DNA of 64,000 bases from Methylibium sp035476815 (lineage in GTDB: Bacteria; Pseudomonadota; Gammaproteobacteria; Burkholderiales; Burkholderiaceae_C), in the NCBI GenBank assembly GCA_035476815.1, contig DATILD010000021.1, forward strand, positions 61,756-125,755. Direction: 5' to 3'. This document shows positions 34,951-44,053 of this stretch, piece by piece. How positions within the stretch are numbered: position 1 is the first letter of the stretch; every line of letters starts with the position of its first letter. Made by a program: the position numbers and the translations under genes. Below the pieces are notes generated by a model. The model worked only from the letters and a program-made list of their open reading frames with translations, made no database searches and was not told the DNA's origin.

Positions 34951-35967
34951 ATGATGCGCGCGCTGCTGCGAGGGCTGCTCGCACTCGCGCTGCTGGCCGC
35001 CGCCGCCGGCGCCGGCGTGGCCTGGTGGCTCAAGCAGCCGCTGCCGCTGGCCGAGGGCAGCCTGCGCTTCACCGTCGAGGCGGGCATGTCGCCGCGCGAG
35101 ATCGCCCAGGGCTGGGTCGGCGCCGGCGTGCAGACGAACGAACTGCTGCTCTACGAATGGTTCCGCTGGTCCGGCGAGGCGCGCCGCATCCGCGCCGGCA
35201 CCTACGAGATCGGTCGCGGCATCACGCCGCCCGGCCTGCTGCGCAAGATGGTCAACGGCATGACGATCCAGAGCACGGTGCGCTTCGTCGAAGGCTGGAC
35301 CTTCCGCCAGCTGCGCGCCGAGCTCTCGACCGCCGACGGCCTGAAGCCCACCTCCCGCCTGATGAGCGACGCCGAGCTGATGAGCGCGCTCGGCGCGCCG
35401 GGGGTCGCGCCGGAGGGGCGCTTCTTCCCCGACACCTACAGCTTCGCGCCCGGCACCACCGACCTGGCGGTGCTGCGCCAGGCCTACGCGGCGATGCAAC
35501 GCCAGCTCGACGAAGCCTGGGCCGCGCGCGCGCCCGACACGCCGCTCAAGAGCCCCGGCGAGGCACTGACGCTGGCCTCGATCGTCGAGAAGGAAACGGG
35601 CCAGGAGGCCGACCGCGGCTTGGTCGCCGCCGTATTCACGAACCGTCTGCGCATCGGCATGGCGCTGCAGACCGACCCCACGGTGATCTACGGCCTCGGC
35701 GCGAGCTTCGACGGCAACCTGCGCAAGCGCGACCTGCTGGCCGACGGGCCCTACAACACCTATACCCGCCCGGGCCTGCCGCCGACGCCGATCGCGCTGC
35801 CGGGACGGGCCTCGCTGCTGGCCGCGGTGCGACCCGAGCCGACCAAGGCGCTCTATTTCGTCGCCAGGGGCGACGGCAGCAGCGAGTTCAGCGAGAGCCT
35901 CGCCGACCATAATCGCGCGGTGAACAAGTTCCAGCGTGCCCCCGTCGCGCGCGGGCCCGAGCGGTGA
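34951..35967 (+). CDS. mltG: Endolytic murein transglycosylase MltG
   Basis: 338-aa inner-membrane lytic transglycosylase that cuts nascent glycan strands. It has one N-terminal helix (about 5-24), a LysM-like part (about 38-80) and the YceG domain with catalytic Glu in LASIVEKETG and the RPGLPPTPI segment near the end. It overlaps tmk by 4 bp (GTGA). Confidence 0.93.
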   Translation: MMRALLRGLLALALLAAAAGAGVAWWLKQPLPLAEGSLRFTVEAGMSPREIAQGWVGAGVQTNELLLYEWFRWSGEARRIRAGTYEIGRGITPPGLLRKMVNGMTIQSTVRFVEGWTFRQLRAELSTADGLKPTSRLMSDAELMSALGAPGVAPEGRFFPDTYSFAPGTTDLAVLRQAYAAMQRQLDEAWAARAPDTPLKSPGEALTLASIVEKETGQEADRGLVAAVFTNRLRIGMALQTDPTVIYGLGASFDGNLRKRDLLADGPYNTYTRPGLPPTPIALPGRASLLAAVRPEPTKALYFVARGDGSSEFSESLADHNRAVNKFQRAPVARGPER

Positions 35968-36602
35968 GCGCGGCCCCACCGGCCGGCTGCCTGGTCAGCT
36001 TCGAGGGCATCGACGGCGCCGGCAAGTCGACCCACATCGGCCATGTGGCCGAGCGCTGGCAGCGGCGTGGCCTGCGTGTCGAGCGCACCCGCGAGCCCGG
36101 CGGCACGCCGCTCGCCGAGACGCTGCGCGAGCTCGTGCTGCAGCAGCCGATGGATGCGCTGACCGAGGCGCTGTTGCTCTTCGCGGCCCGCCGCGACCAC
36201 CTGCAGCAGCGCATCGAGCCGGCCCTGGGCGCCGGCGCCGTGGTGCTGTGCGACCGTTTCACCGATGCCACCTTCGCCTACCAGGGCGCCGGCCGCGGCT
36301 TCGACCTCGAGGTGCTGGCCGCGCTCGAGCGCTGGGTGCAGCAGGGCCCGGCCGGCCTGCGCCAGCCCGACCTGACCTTCTGGTTCGACCTCGAGCCGGC
36401 GATCGCCGCCGAGCGCCTGGTCGCCGCGCGCACGCCCGACCGCTTCGAGCGCCAGGACCGCGCCTTCTTCGAGCGCGTGCGCGCCGGCTACGCCGCGCGC
36501 TGCGCCGCCGACCCGGCGCGCTTCGTACGCATCGACTCGTCGCAGCCGCTCGAGCAGGTCGCGCAGCAGATCGACGCGGCACTCGCCGCCCGCGGCTGGT
36601 GA
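35964..36602 (+). CDS. tmk: Thymidylate kinase
   Basis: 212-aa kinase that phosphorylates dTMP to dTDP. The P-loop FEGIDGAGKST (about 12-22), the DRFTDATFAYQG motif and the late LID segment are present. It starts with GTG inside the mltG stop, so it is translationally coupled. holB follows after 2 bp, a conserved order. Confidence 0.95.
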   Translation: MSAAPPAGCLVSFEGIDGAGKSTHIGHVAERWQRRGLRVERTREPGGTPLAETLRELVLQQPMDALTEALLLFAARRDHLQQRIEPALGAGAVVLCDRFTDATFAYQGAGRGFDLEVLAALERWVQQGPAGLRQPDLTFWFDLEPAIAAERLVAARTPDRFERQDRAFFERVRAGYAARCAADPARFVRIDSSQPLEQVAQQIDAALAARGW

Positions 36603-36604
36603 GC

Positions 36605-37648
36605 ATGGACGACGCGCTGCCCTGGCTCGAGCGGCCGCTGCAGCAGGCGCTGCGCGAGGCGCGCAGCCATGCGCTGCTGATCCACGGGCCGCGTGGCGTC
36701 GGCCAGTTCGAGCTGGCGATGGCCGTCGCCGCCGCCTGGTTGTGCGAGACGCACCGGGGCGCCGCCCCGGCCTGCGGCGCATGCGCCGGCTGCCGCATGT
36801 TGGCCGCGCGCACCCATCCCGACCTGCAGCTGCTGCTGCCGGAGGCATTGCAGGTCGAACTCGGCTGGACCGGCGCCGACGAGGCGGCGGACGGCGAGGG
36901 CGGCAAGCGCAAGCCCAGCAAGGACATCCGCATCGAGGCGGTGCGCACCGCGATCGGCTTCACCCAGCAGACCTCGGCCCGCGGCGGGCCGAAGGTGGTC
37001 GTGATGTTCCCGGCCGAGCGCATGAACGCCGCCAGTGCCAGCGCGCTGCTGAAGACGCTGGAAGAGCCGCCCGGCGCCGCTCGGCTGATCCTCGCCAGCG
37101 CCGCGCCCCAGCGCCTGCTGCCGACGGTGCGCAGCCGCTGCCAGGCGCTGCATCTGCCGTTGCCGGCGCCCGACGTCGCCGCCGCCTGGCTGGCAGCTCA
37201 GGGTGTCGCCGAGCCGGCCGTGCTGCTGGCCGCGGCCGGTGGCCAGCCGCTCGAGGCGCGCGAGCGGCTCGCGCTCGGCATCGATGCGGCCGTCTGGCTC
37301 GGCCTGCCGCGCGAGGTGCTGGCCGGGCGCGCCGCGGCGCTGTCGGGCTGGCCGCTGCCGCTCGCCATCGATGCGCTGCTCAAGCTCTGCCACGACGCAC
37401 TCGCGGTGGCGGTCGGCGCCGTGCCGCGCTACTTCCCGGCCGAGAGCCTGCCCGCCGCGACCGACATGCCGCGCATCGCCGACGCCGCGCGCGAACTGCT
37501 GGCCGAGGCGCGCCGCGCCGAGCATCCGTGGAACGGCGGCCTGGCCGTCGAGGCGCTCGTCCAACGCACGCGGCGTGCATTGCTGCCCGCAAATGGTGCC
37601 CCGCGACCGTCAGGCGGCGGTGCGCCATTGGCTACACTGGCCGCATGA
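36605..37648 (+). CDS. holB: DNA polymerase III delta-prime subunit
   Basis: 347-aa clamp-loader subunit. It has a degenerate P-loop (HGPRGVGQFELA), the four-Cys zinc module CGACAGCRM with upstream Cys, and the SRC motif (TVRSRCQAL). A 15-20 residue acidic/basic insert (GADEAADGEGGKRKPSKD) lies at about 90-107, as in several Burkholderiales. It overlaps pilZ by 4 bp. Confidence 0.93.
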   Translation: MDDALPWLERPLQQALREARSHALLIHGPRGVGQFELAMAVAAAWLCETHRGAAPACGACAGCRMLAARTHPDLQLLLPEALQVELGWTGADEAADGEGGKRKPSKDIRIEAVRTAIGFTQQTSARGGPKVVVMFPAERMNAASASALLKTLEEPPGAARLILASAAPQRLLPTVRSRCQALHLPLPAPDVAAAWLAAQGVAEPAVLLAAAGGQPLEARERLALGIDAAVWLGLPREVLAGRAAALSGWPLPLAIDALLKLCHDALAVAVGAVPRYFPAESLPAATDMPRIADAARELLAEARRAEHPWNGGLAVEALVQRTRRALLPANGAPRPSGGGAPLATLAA

Positions 37649-38028
37649 GCGAGGTGAGCACGAAGGCCCTGACCGCCGCGGCGAATGTCGCGCGGCCCAG
37701 CGTCATCCAGCTCGTGTTCCGCGAGAAGGGCGCGCTGTACGCTGCCTACATCTCGCTGTTCGCCGAGGGCGGCCTGTTCGTGCCGACGGCCCGCGACTAC
37801 AAGCTCGGCGACGACATCTACCTGCTGCTCTCGCTGCCCGACGACCCGCAGCGCTACCCGGTGGCCGGCAAGGTCGGCTGGGTCACGCCGGCCAACGCCT
37901 CCGGCGGCCGCACCCAGGGCGTGGGCGTGCGTTTCCCGACCGACGAGAAGACCCGCATCCTCAAGGTGAAAATCGAGGAAATCCTCGGCACCTCGATCTC
38001 GTCGTCGAAGCCGACCCAGACCATCTGA
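37645..38028 (+). CDS. pilZ: PilZ-domain protein
   Basis: 127-aa PilZ-type protein in the classical position after holB. It contains VIQLVFREKGALYAAYISLF, VGWVTP and GVGVRFP. The RxxxR and D/NxSxxG residues needed for cyclic di-GMP binding are not evident, so it is probably the type IV pilus PilZ that does not bind the nucleotide. Co-transcribed with tmk and holB. Confidence 0.88.
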   Translation: MSEVSTKALTAAANVARPSVIQLVFREKGALYAAYISLFAEGGLFVPTARDYKLGDDIYLLLSLPDDPQRYPVAGKVGWVTPANASGGRTQGVGVRFPTDEKTRILKVKIEEILGTSISSSKPTQTI

Positions 38029-38066
38029 ACGCCGCGCGGTCCGCGGCGCTGCCGCGGCCCTCAGCG

Positions 38067-38852
38067 ATGTTCGTCGACTCCCACTGCCACCTGAGCTTTC
38101 CCGAGCTGCGCGCCGCGCTGCCGGACATCCGCGCCGCCATGGCACGCGAGCGCGTCGACCGGGCCCTGTGCATCTGCACCACGCTGGAGGAGTTCGACGA
38201 CGTGCACGCCCTGGCGACGGCGCACGACAACTTCTGGTGCAGCGCCGGCGTCCACCCCGACAACGAGGGCGTGCGCGAGCCCAGCGTCGAGGACCTGCTG
38301 GCGCTGGCCGCCCGCGCGCGGGTGGTGGCGATCGGCGAGACCGGCCTCGACTACTACCGCCTGAACGGCCGCAGCATCGCCGACATGGCCTGGCAGCGCG
38401 AGCGCTTCCGCGTCCACATCCGCGCAGCACGTGCGAGCGGCCTGCCGCTGATCATCCACACCCGCAGCGCCTCGGCCGACACGATCGAGATCCTGGCCGA
38501 GGAGGGCGCCGGCGCGGTGCGCGGCGTGTTCCATTGCTTCACCGAAACCCGCGAGGTCGCGCGCGCGGCGCTGGCGCTCGGCTTCATGATCTCCTTCTCC
38601 GGCATCCTGACCTTCAAGAACGCCGTCGAGCTGAAGGAGGTGGCCCGCGAGGTGCCGCTGGAGCGCTGTCTGATCGAGACCGACAGCCCCTACCTCGCGC
38701 CGGTGCCGCACCGGGGCAAGACCAACAACCCGTCCTACGTACCGCTGGTGGCGGCCGAGCTGGCACGGCTCAAGGGGCTGTCGGTGGAGGTCGTGGCAGA
38801 GGCGACGAGTCGCAACTTCGAGCGCCTTTTCGACCTGCCGACGCCGGTCTGA
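38067..38852 (+). CDS. tatD: TatD-family DNase/metal-dependent hydrolase
   Basis: 261-aa TIM-barrel hydrolase. Metal ligands: DSHCHL at the start, GETGLDYYR, IIHTRSA, GVFHCF and ETDSPYLAP are all in place. Family members have exonuclease activity and also act in D-aminoacyl-tRNA or RNA processing contexts. It lies 38 bp after pilZ. Confidence 0.93.
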   Translation: MFVDSHCHLSFPELRAALPDIRAAMARERVDRALCICTTLEEFDDVHALATAHDNFWCSAGVHPDNEGVREPSVEDLLALAARARVVAIGETGLDYYRLNGRSIADMAWQRERFRVHIRAARASGLPLIIHTRSASADTIEILAEEGAGAVRGVFHCFTETREVARAALALGFMISFSGILTFKNAVELKEVAREVPLERCLIETDSPYLAPVPHRGKTNNPSYVPLVAAELARLKGLSVEVVAEATSRNFERLFDLPTPV

Positions 38853-38858
38853 ACGCCA

Positions 38859-38874
38859 TTACATGTGAATGTAA
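38859..38874. promoter_or_regulatory. Perfect palindrome directly upstream of the ankyrin gene
   Basis: TTACAT-GTGA-ATGTAA ends 3 bp before the start codon at 38878, in an A+T-rich patch. It occupies the place of the ribosome binding site, so it could be an operator or a translational control hairpin. The binding protein is unknown. Confidence 0.45.
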
Positions 38875-38877
38875 AAC

Positions 38878-39522
38878 ATGAGGTTCATCGTTTATCTTGT
38901 TATTGTGTTTGGTGTTTTTTCACAAGCACACGCCGACTCGGTTGACTTCTTCCGGGCCGTGATCCGCGACGACCCCGTGGCGGTGCGCAGCCAGATCGAG
39001 GCCGGAGCCGACCCGAACCAGGTCGACCCGAACGGTCAGACCGCCCTGGGCCGGGCGCTGTTCGGCGAGGCCTATGGCGTCGCGCTGGAACTGGCGCGCC
39101 ACCCGAAGCTCGACATCGGACGTCGTAACCAGGCCGGCGAGACCGGTCTGATGCTGGCGGCGCTGAAAGGGCGCGAAGACATCTGCCGCGTGCTGCTGGA
39201 GCGCGGCGCGCCGCCCGACTCGAGCAGCGGCTGGACGCCGCTGCATTACGCCGCCGCCGGCAACTCGCTGCCGGTGGTCAAGCTGCTGCTCGGCCGCGGC
39301 GTCCGGGTCGATCCGCGGGCGCCCAACGGGCGCACGCCGCTGATGATGGCCGCCGCCTTCGCGGGCGAGGAGGTCGTCGACGCACTGCTGGCCGCCGGCG
39401 CCGACCCGGCCGCCCAGGAACCGCAGGGCCACCGGGCGGCCGACTTCGCCCGCGGCGGCGGCCGGGACCCCCTCGCGGACCGCCTGGACGCGGCGGCCGC
39501 CCGGCGCACCAAGGACCGCTGA
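38878..39522 (+). CDS. Secreted or periplasmic ankyrin-repeat protein
   Basis: 214 aa. An N-terminal signal peptide (MRFIVYLVIVFGVFSQAHA) is followed by about five ankyrin repeats (for example TGLMLAALKGREDICRVLLE, WTPLHYAAAGNSLPVVKLLL and TPLMMAAAFAGEEVVDALLA). The first twenty codons are unusually A+T-rich for this genome. Ankyrin repeats mediate protein contacts; no enzymatic domain is present. It follows tatD by 25 bp. Confidence 0.88.
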   Translation: MRFIVYLVIVFGVFSQAHADSVDFFRAVIRDDPVAVRSQIEAGADPNQVDPNGQTALGRALFGEAYGVALELARHPKLDIGRRNQAGETGLMLAALKGREDICRVLLERGAPPDSSSGWTPLHYAAAGNSLPVVKLLLGRGVRVDPRAPNGRTPLMMAAAFAGEEVVDALLAAGADPAAQEPQGHRAADFARGGGRDPLADRLDAAAARRTKDR

Positions 39523-39636
39523 CAGAGCCGCTCTGTCAGGCAGATTCCGACAGCAAGGCTGGCGCTGCGCCGACTACGGCCGGACGGGTGGCCTGCCTAC
39601 ATTGGAAGCACCCCAAGCCGCACGACGAGGTGCACC

Positions 39637-39840
39637 ATGCTGCCGACCCGGATCACGACCAATCCCTTCGCCCTGATGATGGACCCCGACGCGGTCCTGC
39701 GCGCGATGGAAGGCTCCGACCGCCTGACGCGCCTGCATCGGCGCATCTGCCGGCCGCTGGACAAGCCGCTGATCCCGCGCGCGGGCGCCGAGACCGCCGC
39801 CTACGACCGAGAGATCGACGACACCGACATGGTGGAGTGA
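39637..39840 (+). CDS. Small protein of unknown function
   Basis: 67 aa from ATG with GAGG six bases upstream, and a TACATT (-10-like) about 35 bp before it. It begins MLPTRITTNPFALMMDPDAV and has a basic middle (RLTRLHRRICRPLDKP) and an acidic end. No signal or membrane segment. Composition matches neighbours. Function not recognised. Confidence 0.55.
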   Translation: MLPTRITTNPFALMMDPDAVLRAMEGSDRLTRLHRRICRPLDKPLIPRAGAETAAYDREIDDTDMVE

Positions 39841-39889
39841 GGTGAGCGTGGCGGCGTGTGCCGCCGGCCCATAGTGGTCGTTTTGTTTT

Positions 39890-40066
39890 ATGGCAAAGCG
39901 CTACTATGTATATTATGTCAAGTACTAGACGCATCTGCCGGCGGCCTTCGCTAGAGCGTTCGGTGCTTCCCAGCGCACCGTACGGCGATGGTTCGAGCCC
40001 TTGTATGGCCGACCCTCAGTCGGGGTTTCGCAAGCGAAACCGGCAGTGCACGCCGGCGCCCATCGG
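39890..40066 (+). pseudogene. Possible remnant of a helix-turn-helix gene in an A+T-rich spacer
   Basis: The A+T-rich stretch 39880-39930 starts a frame MAKRYYVYYVKY that stops at TAG (39926-39928). The same frame then continues with THLPAAFARAFGASQRTVRR and WFEPLYGRPSVGVS, which resembles a helix-turn-helix. One nonsense change would explain this, but so could chance. The frame runs into the neighbouring convergent gene without a natural end. Confidence 0.25.
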
Positions 40067-40297
40067 TCAAAGCCGAACGTAGCGCCAGCTCTTGAGGCCC
40101 AGCGCCCTGGTCATGCGTGCGGCGCTCGCCTTGTCGTCGAATTGTGGGCAGCGGTCGAGGTCGAGCCGGTCGCTCAGCTCGTACGGCACGCGTTCGTTGA
40201 CGCATTGGCGCTGGTTGTAGGTCCAACCGGAAACGTAGCTGGTGCCGTCTGGCCTGACATGCACGACGCACCAACCAGTCCCCGTCAGCGATTGCAC
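40067..40297 (-). CDS. Small hypothetical protein
   Basis: 76 aa from a GTG at 40295-40297. It includes WCVVHVRPDGTSYVSGWTYN, a cysteine pair spaced by 16 residues and a basic C-terminus GLKSWRYVRL. A longer frame upstream would overlap the divergent DUF72 gene and is not supported. No family recognised. The start is uncertain. Confidence 0.45.
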   Translation of the reverse strand: MQSLTGTGWCVVHVRPDGTSYVSGWTYNQRQCVNERVPYELSDRLDLDRCPQFDDKASAARMTRALGLKSWRYVRL

Positions 40298-40337
40298 ATG
40301 GAGGCGGTCCGACGAACGCCGCGCCGATACTGCGGCG

Positions 40338-41324
40338 ATGCACAGCGATGACCTGTTCGGCGGCCGACCGAGCAAGCCGGCGCGCCGCCCGGCCGGCGTC
40401 GCGCCGGCGACGGCCGGGCCGGACCTGAAGGCGCTGGCAACGCGGCTCGACCCGCAGGTCCACCTCGGCACCTCATCCTGGTCCTTCCCGGGCTGGGCCG
40501 GCCTCGTCTACCAGGGCGAGCACACGCCGCAGCGCCTGGCCCGCGACGGGCTGGCGGCCTATGCCGCGCATCCGCTGCTGCGCACGGTCAGCCTCGACCG
40601 CAGCTTCTACCGGGCGCTGCCGGCCTCGGCCTATGCCGCGCTGGCAGCCCAGGTGCCGCCGGACTTCCGCTTCGTCGTCAAGGCGGCCGCCAGCGTCACC
40701 GACGCGGTGCTGCGCGACCCGGCCAGCGGCCGCCCCTCGGGGCCGAACCCGCTGTTCCTCGATCCGGCGCTGGCGCTCGCCGAGGTGCTGCAGCCGGTCG
40801 TCGAGGGCCTCGGCGAGCGGCTCGGCGCGCTGGTGTTCCAGCTCTCGCCGCTGCCGCGCCCCTGGCTGGCCGAGCCGCAGCGTCTGCTCGACGCGCTCGA
40901 CCGCCTGTTCGCCGGCCTGCCGCGGCCGGCCCATGGCGTGCTGGCGCTCGAGTTGCGCGACGCGGCGCCGCTGACGCCGGCGCTCGCCCGGCTGCTGCTT
41001 GGCCATGGCGTGCGCTGGTGCCTCGGCCTGCACGACCGCATGCCGGCCATCGACGACCAGCTGCCGATGCTGCGCGCGATGTGGCCCGGCCCGCTGGTGT
41101 GCCGCTGGAACCTGCAGCGCGGGCTGGATTACACCCAGGCCAAGGATCTGTTCGCGCCCTTCGACCGGCTGCAGGCGCCCGACCCCGACACCCGCGCGGT
41201 GCTGGCCCGCGTGATCGCCGCGACGGTGGCCGCCGGCCATCCGGCCTTCGTGACGATCAACAACAAGGCCGAGGGCAGCGCGCCGCTGTCGGTCGAGGCG
41301 CTCGCGCGGGCGATCGCCGGCTAG
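40338..41324 (+). CDS. DUF72 family protein
   Basis: 328-aa TIM-barrel-like protein of the DUF72 (YecE) family, recognisable from HLGTSSWSFPGWAGLVY, FRFVVKAAASVTD, LGALVFQLSPLPRP and FVTINNKAEGSAP. The biochemical role of the family is not known. The start at 40338 avoids an unsupported extension. Its stop TAG lies inside the inverted repeat of the adjacent element, so the element may have set the present C-terminus. Confidence 0.85.
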   Translation: MHSDDLFGGRPSKPARRPAGVAPATAGPDLKALATRLDPQVHLGTSSWSFPGWAGLVYQGEHTPQRLARDGLAAYAAHPLLRTVSLDRSFYRALPASAYAALAAQVPPDFRFVVKAAASVTDAVLRDPASGRPSGPNPLFLDPALALAEVLQPVVEGLGERLGALVFQLSPLPRPWLAEPQRLLDALDRLFAGLPRPAHGVLALELRDAAPLTPALARLLLGHGVRWCLGLHDRMPAIDDQLPMLRAMWPGPLVCRWNLQRGLDYTQAKDLFAPFDRLQAPDPDTRAVLARVIAATVAAGHPAFVTINNKAEGSAPLSVEALARAIAG

Positions 41325-41590
41325 GGCCTGTTAACGCTATCGGAGGGCTCGCGTGACCCAGGAAACGGCGGCCATCAAGGCGCAAAGCGCAGCCGGGGTC
41401 GGGCCCCGGCGAGCATTTGCAACGCCGAGGGCCGCCGTTTCCTGGGATCACCCGAAGGGCCCGGGTCGCGCAGGCCGCAGGGCGGCGTTGCTCGCTCGTT
41501 GCGTGCACGAGCACGCGGCCTCGCTCGCGCCTTGCCCTGCAGCCTGCGCGGCCCGGGCGCGAGTCCTCCGATAGCGTTAACAGGCCCTAG
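41321..41590. mobile_element. 270-bp non-coding element with long terminal inverted repeats (MITE-like)
   Basis: The ends are perfect 26-bp inverted repeats (41321-41346 and 41565-41590), extending to 33 bp with one mismatch. Both begin CTAGGGCCTGTTAACGCTAT. Inside are two more stems: CCCAGGAAACGGCGGCC (41357-41373) with its complement at 41430-41446, and a 27-bp imperfect repeat (41457-41483 with 41534-41560). No protein is encoded. It exactly fills the space between two convergent genes. The GGGCCTGTTAAC ends and CTA/TAG flanks recall IS5-type termini, so a non-autonomous insertion element is the best guess; a very elaborate bidirectional terminator is the alternative. Confidence 0.7.
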
Positions 41591-44053
41591 TCAGCGCCCC
41601 CCTGCCCCGTCGGCCGGCTCGAGCCGCAGCGCGTCGCCGGCGCGGCCGTCGCCCCACACCGGCAGGTATTCGACCCGCGCCCAGGGCGCGACGAAACCGC
41701 CGTAGTCGCCGCTGAACGCCAGGCCGCTCTGCCCGCTGCTGTGCATGAAGCGCGAGCGGCGGCGGTCGGCCAGGTCGTACAGCGCGCGCAGGCTGGGGCC
41801 ATGTTCGTCGAGGAACAGCTCGCCGGTGTGCGGGTCGGGCCGCAGCGCGACGCGCGCCACGTTGACGGTGAAGGTGTCGCCGCCGACCGGCGTGCGCAAC
41901 TCGAACCAGGGCGCGAGCTTCGGCACCCGGCTGAAGGGCCGGTGCTCGGCGCGCGCCGCGTGGGCGTCGCCCCAGCGCCAGGCCGAGACGTCCGAGCCCC
42001 AGCGCGCCTGCAGGTCGGTCAGTGCGCGTGTCAGCGCGGCGTCGGACTGGCGGGCGCAGGTCTCGACCTCCGGCGTCGTGCCGTCGTTGCACCAGCCGGT
42101 GTCGTCGCGCTCCAGCACCAGCTCCAGCGCCTCGCGGAAGCTGCGGGTGGCGAGCTGGCGCTCGAACAGCGCGGTGCCGATGTCGTCGGCGAACACGCCG
42201 CGGGTGAGCTGCCGCACCCAGGCCCAGAAGATCAGCGGCGCGGCGCGCTCGGCCGCCATCGTGCCCTCGAAGCCCTCGAGCTCGCGGCGGGCCGGCTCGG
42301 CCAGCGGGTGGTCGCTGCGGGCGCGCCGCAGCCAGGGCAGCAGGCGCTGGGTGGCGGTCGAGAGCACGTCGGCCTGGATCGCCGCCAGGCTGTCCAGCGT
42401 GTGCAGCGGCCGCTGCGCGAGCAGCCGCTCGATGCGCTGCTGGCGGTAGGGCGGCGCCCATTCGCTGGTGATGAAGTGCGGGTACTGCGGCCCGTGGATG
42501 CGCTGGTTGGCGGTGGCGATCCAGCCGCGCGCCGGGTCGCGGTCGCGCGGCGTGGCGTTGGCGGGCACGTAGCCGTCCCAGTCGTACTTCGGGTCCCAGC
42601 CGGGCGCCGGCGCGAGGCCGCGCAGGTCGTGCTCGGGCTTGCGCAGCGGCACGCGGCCGGCGGCCACCATCGCGATGCGCTGGGCGTCGGCCACCACCAT
42701 GCTCTGCATCGGCGCCACGTAGTCGGCCGAGGCGGCGATGAACTCGTCGACCGAGCGCGCCCGGTTGAAGCCCAGGCCGGCGTCGAGCGTGCTGGCGGCG
42801 TCGGTGTCGAGCGCGGTCCAGCGCAGTGCCAGCACGTAGGGCGCGATGCCGTTCGCATCCTGTGCGCCGGTCAGGCCGTCGGTGATGCCGGGCACGTCGG
42901 AGATGACCGGGCCGTGGCGGGTGCGGCGGGCGGTGAAGCGCAGCGGCGCGCCGCCGCGCACCTCGATCACCTCGTCGAAGCTCTCGAAGCTGGCCCAGCC
43001 GCCCGGCGTCTCGTAGCGCCGCGGGTCGCCGCGGTCGACGCGCTCCAGGTAGAGGTCCTGCACGTCGGGGCCGGTGTTGGTCCAGCCCCAGGCGACCTGC
43101 TCGTTCTGGCCCAGCACCACGGTCGGCAGGCCGGGCATGGTGGCGCCGGCGACCTTCAGGCCCGGCGCCTCGATGCGCGCGAAGTACCACAGCGCCGGCG
43201 CGGTCAGCTTGAGGTGCGGGTCGTTGGCCAGCAGCGGCTTGCCGGTCACGCTGCGCGAGCCGGCGACGACCCAGTTGTTGGAACCGGCGCCCTCGACGCC
43301 GCTGTCGGCCACCGCCGGCCAGGCGCCCGCGGTGGCGGGCGCGCTGGACGCCTCGATGCCGAGCTGGCCGTACACCGTTCGGTAGTCGGCGGTCGGCAGC
43401 GGCTTCTCGCCCGGATAGGGCGGCAGCAGCTGCTGGATGCGCTCGACCGGCATGTGCTGCGCCAGCCGCATGCGCAAGAGCTCGGTGTTCCAGTTGCCGC
43501 CCAGGTCCCAGGCCATCATGGTGGTCCAGGCGATGCTGTCCACCGGACTCCAGGGCTCGGGCCGCAGGCCGAGGATCAGGAATTCCGGCGGGCGCGCGCG
43601 CAGATGGCGCCCCAGGTAGGCGTTGATGCCGGCGCTGTAGGCGGTGAGCATCTGCCGCACCGCCGGGCTGGCCTGCTGCCACTGCTGCTCGGCGCGGCGG
43701 TGCACGCCCAGGGCGCGGACGAAGCGGTCGGTGTCCACCGCGCCGGCGCCGAAGGCCTCGGCCAGCCGGCCGGCGGCGATGCGGCGGTGGGTCTCGAGCT
43801 GCCACAGCCGGTCCTGCGCATGGACGAAGCCGAGACCGAACCAGGCATCGTCGTCGCTGCCGGCGCGGATGGTCGGGATGCCATGGGCGTCGCGTTCGAT
43901 CTCGACCGCCGCGCGCAGGCCGTCGACGCGCAGGCTGCCCTCGGTGACCGGCAACGCCAGGTGGCGGTAGATCGCGGCGCCGGCCGCGACGATCAGCAGG
44001 CCCGCCAGAACCAGCCCGGACAACAGCTTCAGCCCACGCAGCATCCATGTCAT
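41591..44053 (-). CDS. Penicillin acylase family Ntn-hydrolase
   Basis: 820-aa precursor with an N-terminal membrane/signal helix (about 10-28). The alpha-chain segment includes RDAHGIPTIRAGSDDDAWFG. The autocatalytic beta-chain start is Ser258 in GAGSNNWVVAG, followed by LLANDPHLKL. Family members hydrolyse beta-lactam amides or acyl-homoserine lactones; the substrate cannot be told. It is secreted to the periplasm and self-cleaved. Its stop codon abuts the inverted-repeat element. Confidence 0.9.
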   Translation of the reverse strand: MTWMLRGLKLLSGLVLAGLLIVAAGAAIYRHLALPVTEGSLRVDGLRAAVEIERDAHGIPTIRAGSDDDAWFGLGFVHAQDRLWQLETHRRIAAGRLAEAFGAGAVDTDRFVRALGVHRRAEQQWQQASPAVRQMLTAYSAGINAYLGRHLRARPPEFLILGLRPEPWSPVDSIAWTTMMAWDLGGNWNTELLRMRLAQHMPVERIQQLLPPYPGEKPLPTADYRTVYGQLGIEASSAPATAGAWPAVADSGVEGAGSNNWVVAGSRSVTGKPLLANDPHLKLTAPALWYFARIEAPGLKVAGATMPGLPTVVLGQNEQVAWGWTNTGPDVQDLYLERVDRGDPRRYETPGGWASFESFDEVIEVRGGAPLRFTARRTRHGPVISDVPGITDGLTGAQDANGIAPYVLALRWTALDTDAASTLDAGLGFNRARSVDEFIAASADYVAPMQSMVVADAQRIAMVAAGRVPLRKPEHDLRGLAPAPGWDPKYDWDGYVPANATPRDRDPARGWIATANQRIHGPQYPHFITSEWAPPYRQQRIERLLAQRPLHTLDSLAAIQADVLSTATQRLLPWLRRARSDHPLAEPARRELEGFEGTMAAERAAPLIFWAWVRQLTRGVFADDIGTALFERQLATRSFREALELVLERDDTGWCNDGTTPEVETCARQSDAALTRALTDLQARWGSDVSAWRWGDAHAARAEHRPFSRVPKLAPWFELRTPVGGDTFTVNVARVALRPDPHTGELFLDEHGPSLRALYDLADRRRSRFMHSSGQSGLAFSGDYGGFVAPWARVEYLPVWGDGRAGDALRLEPADGAGGR

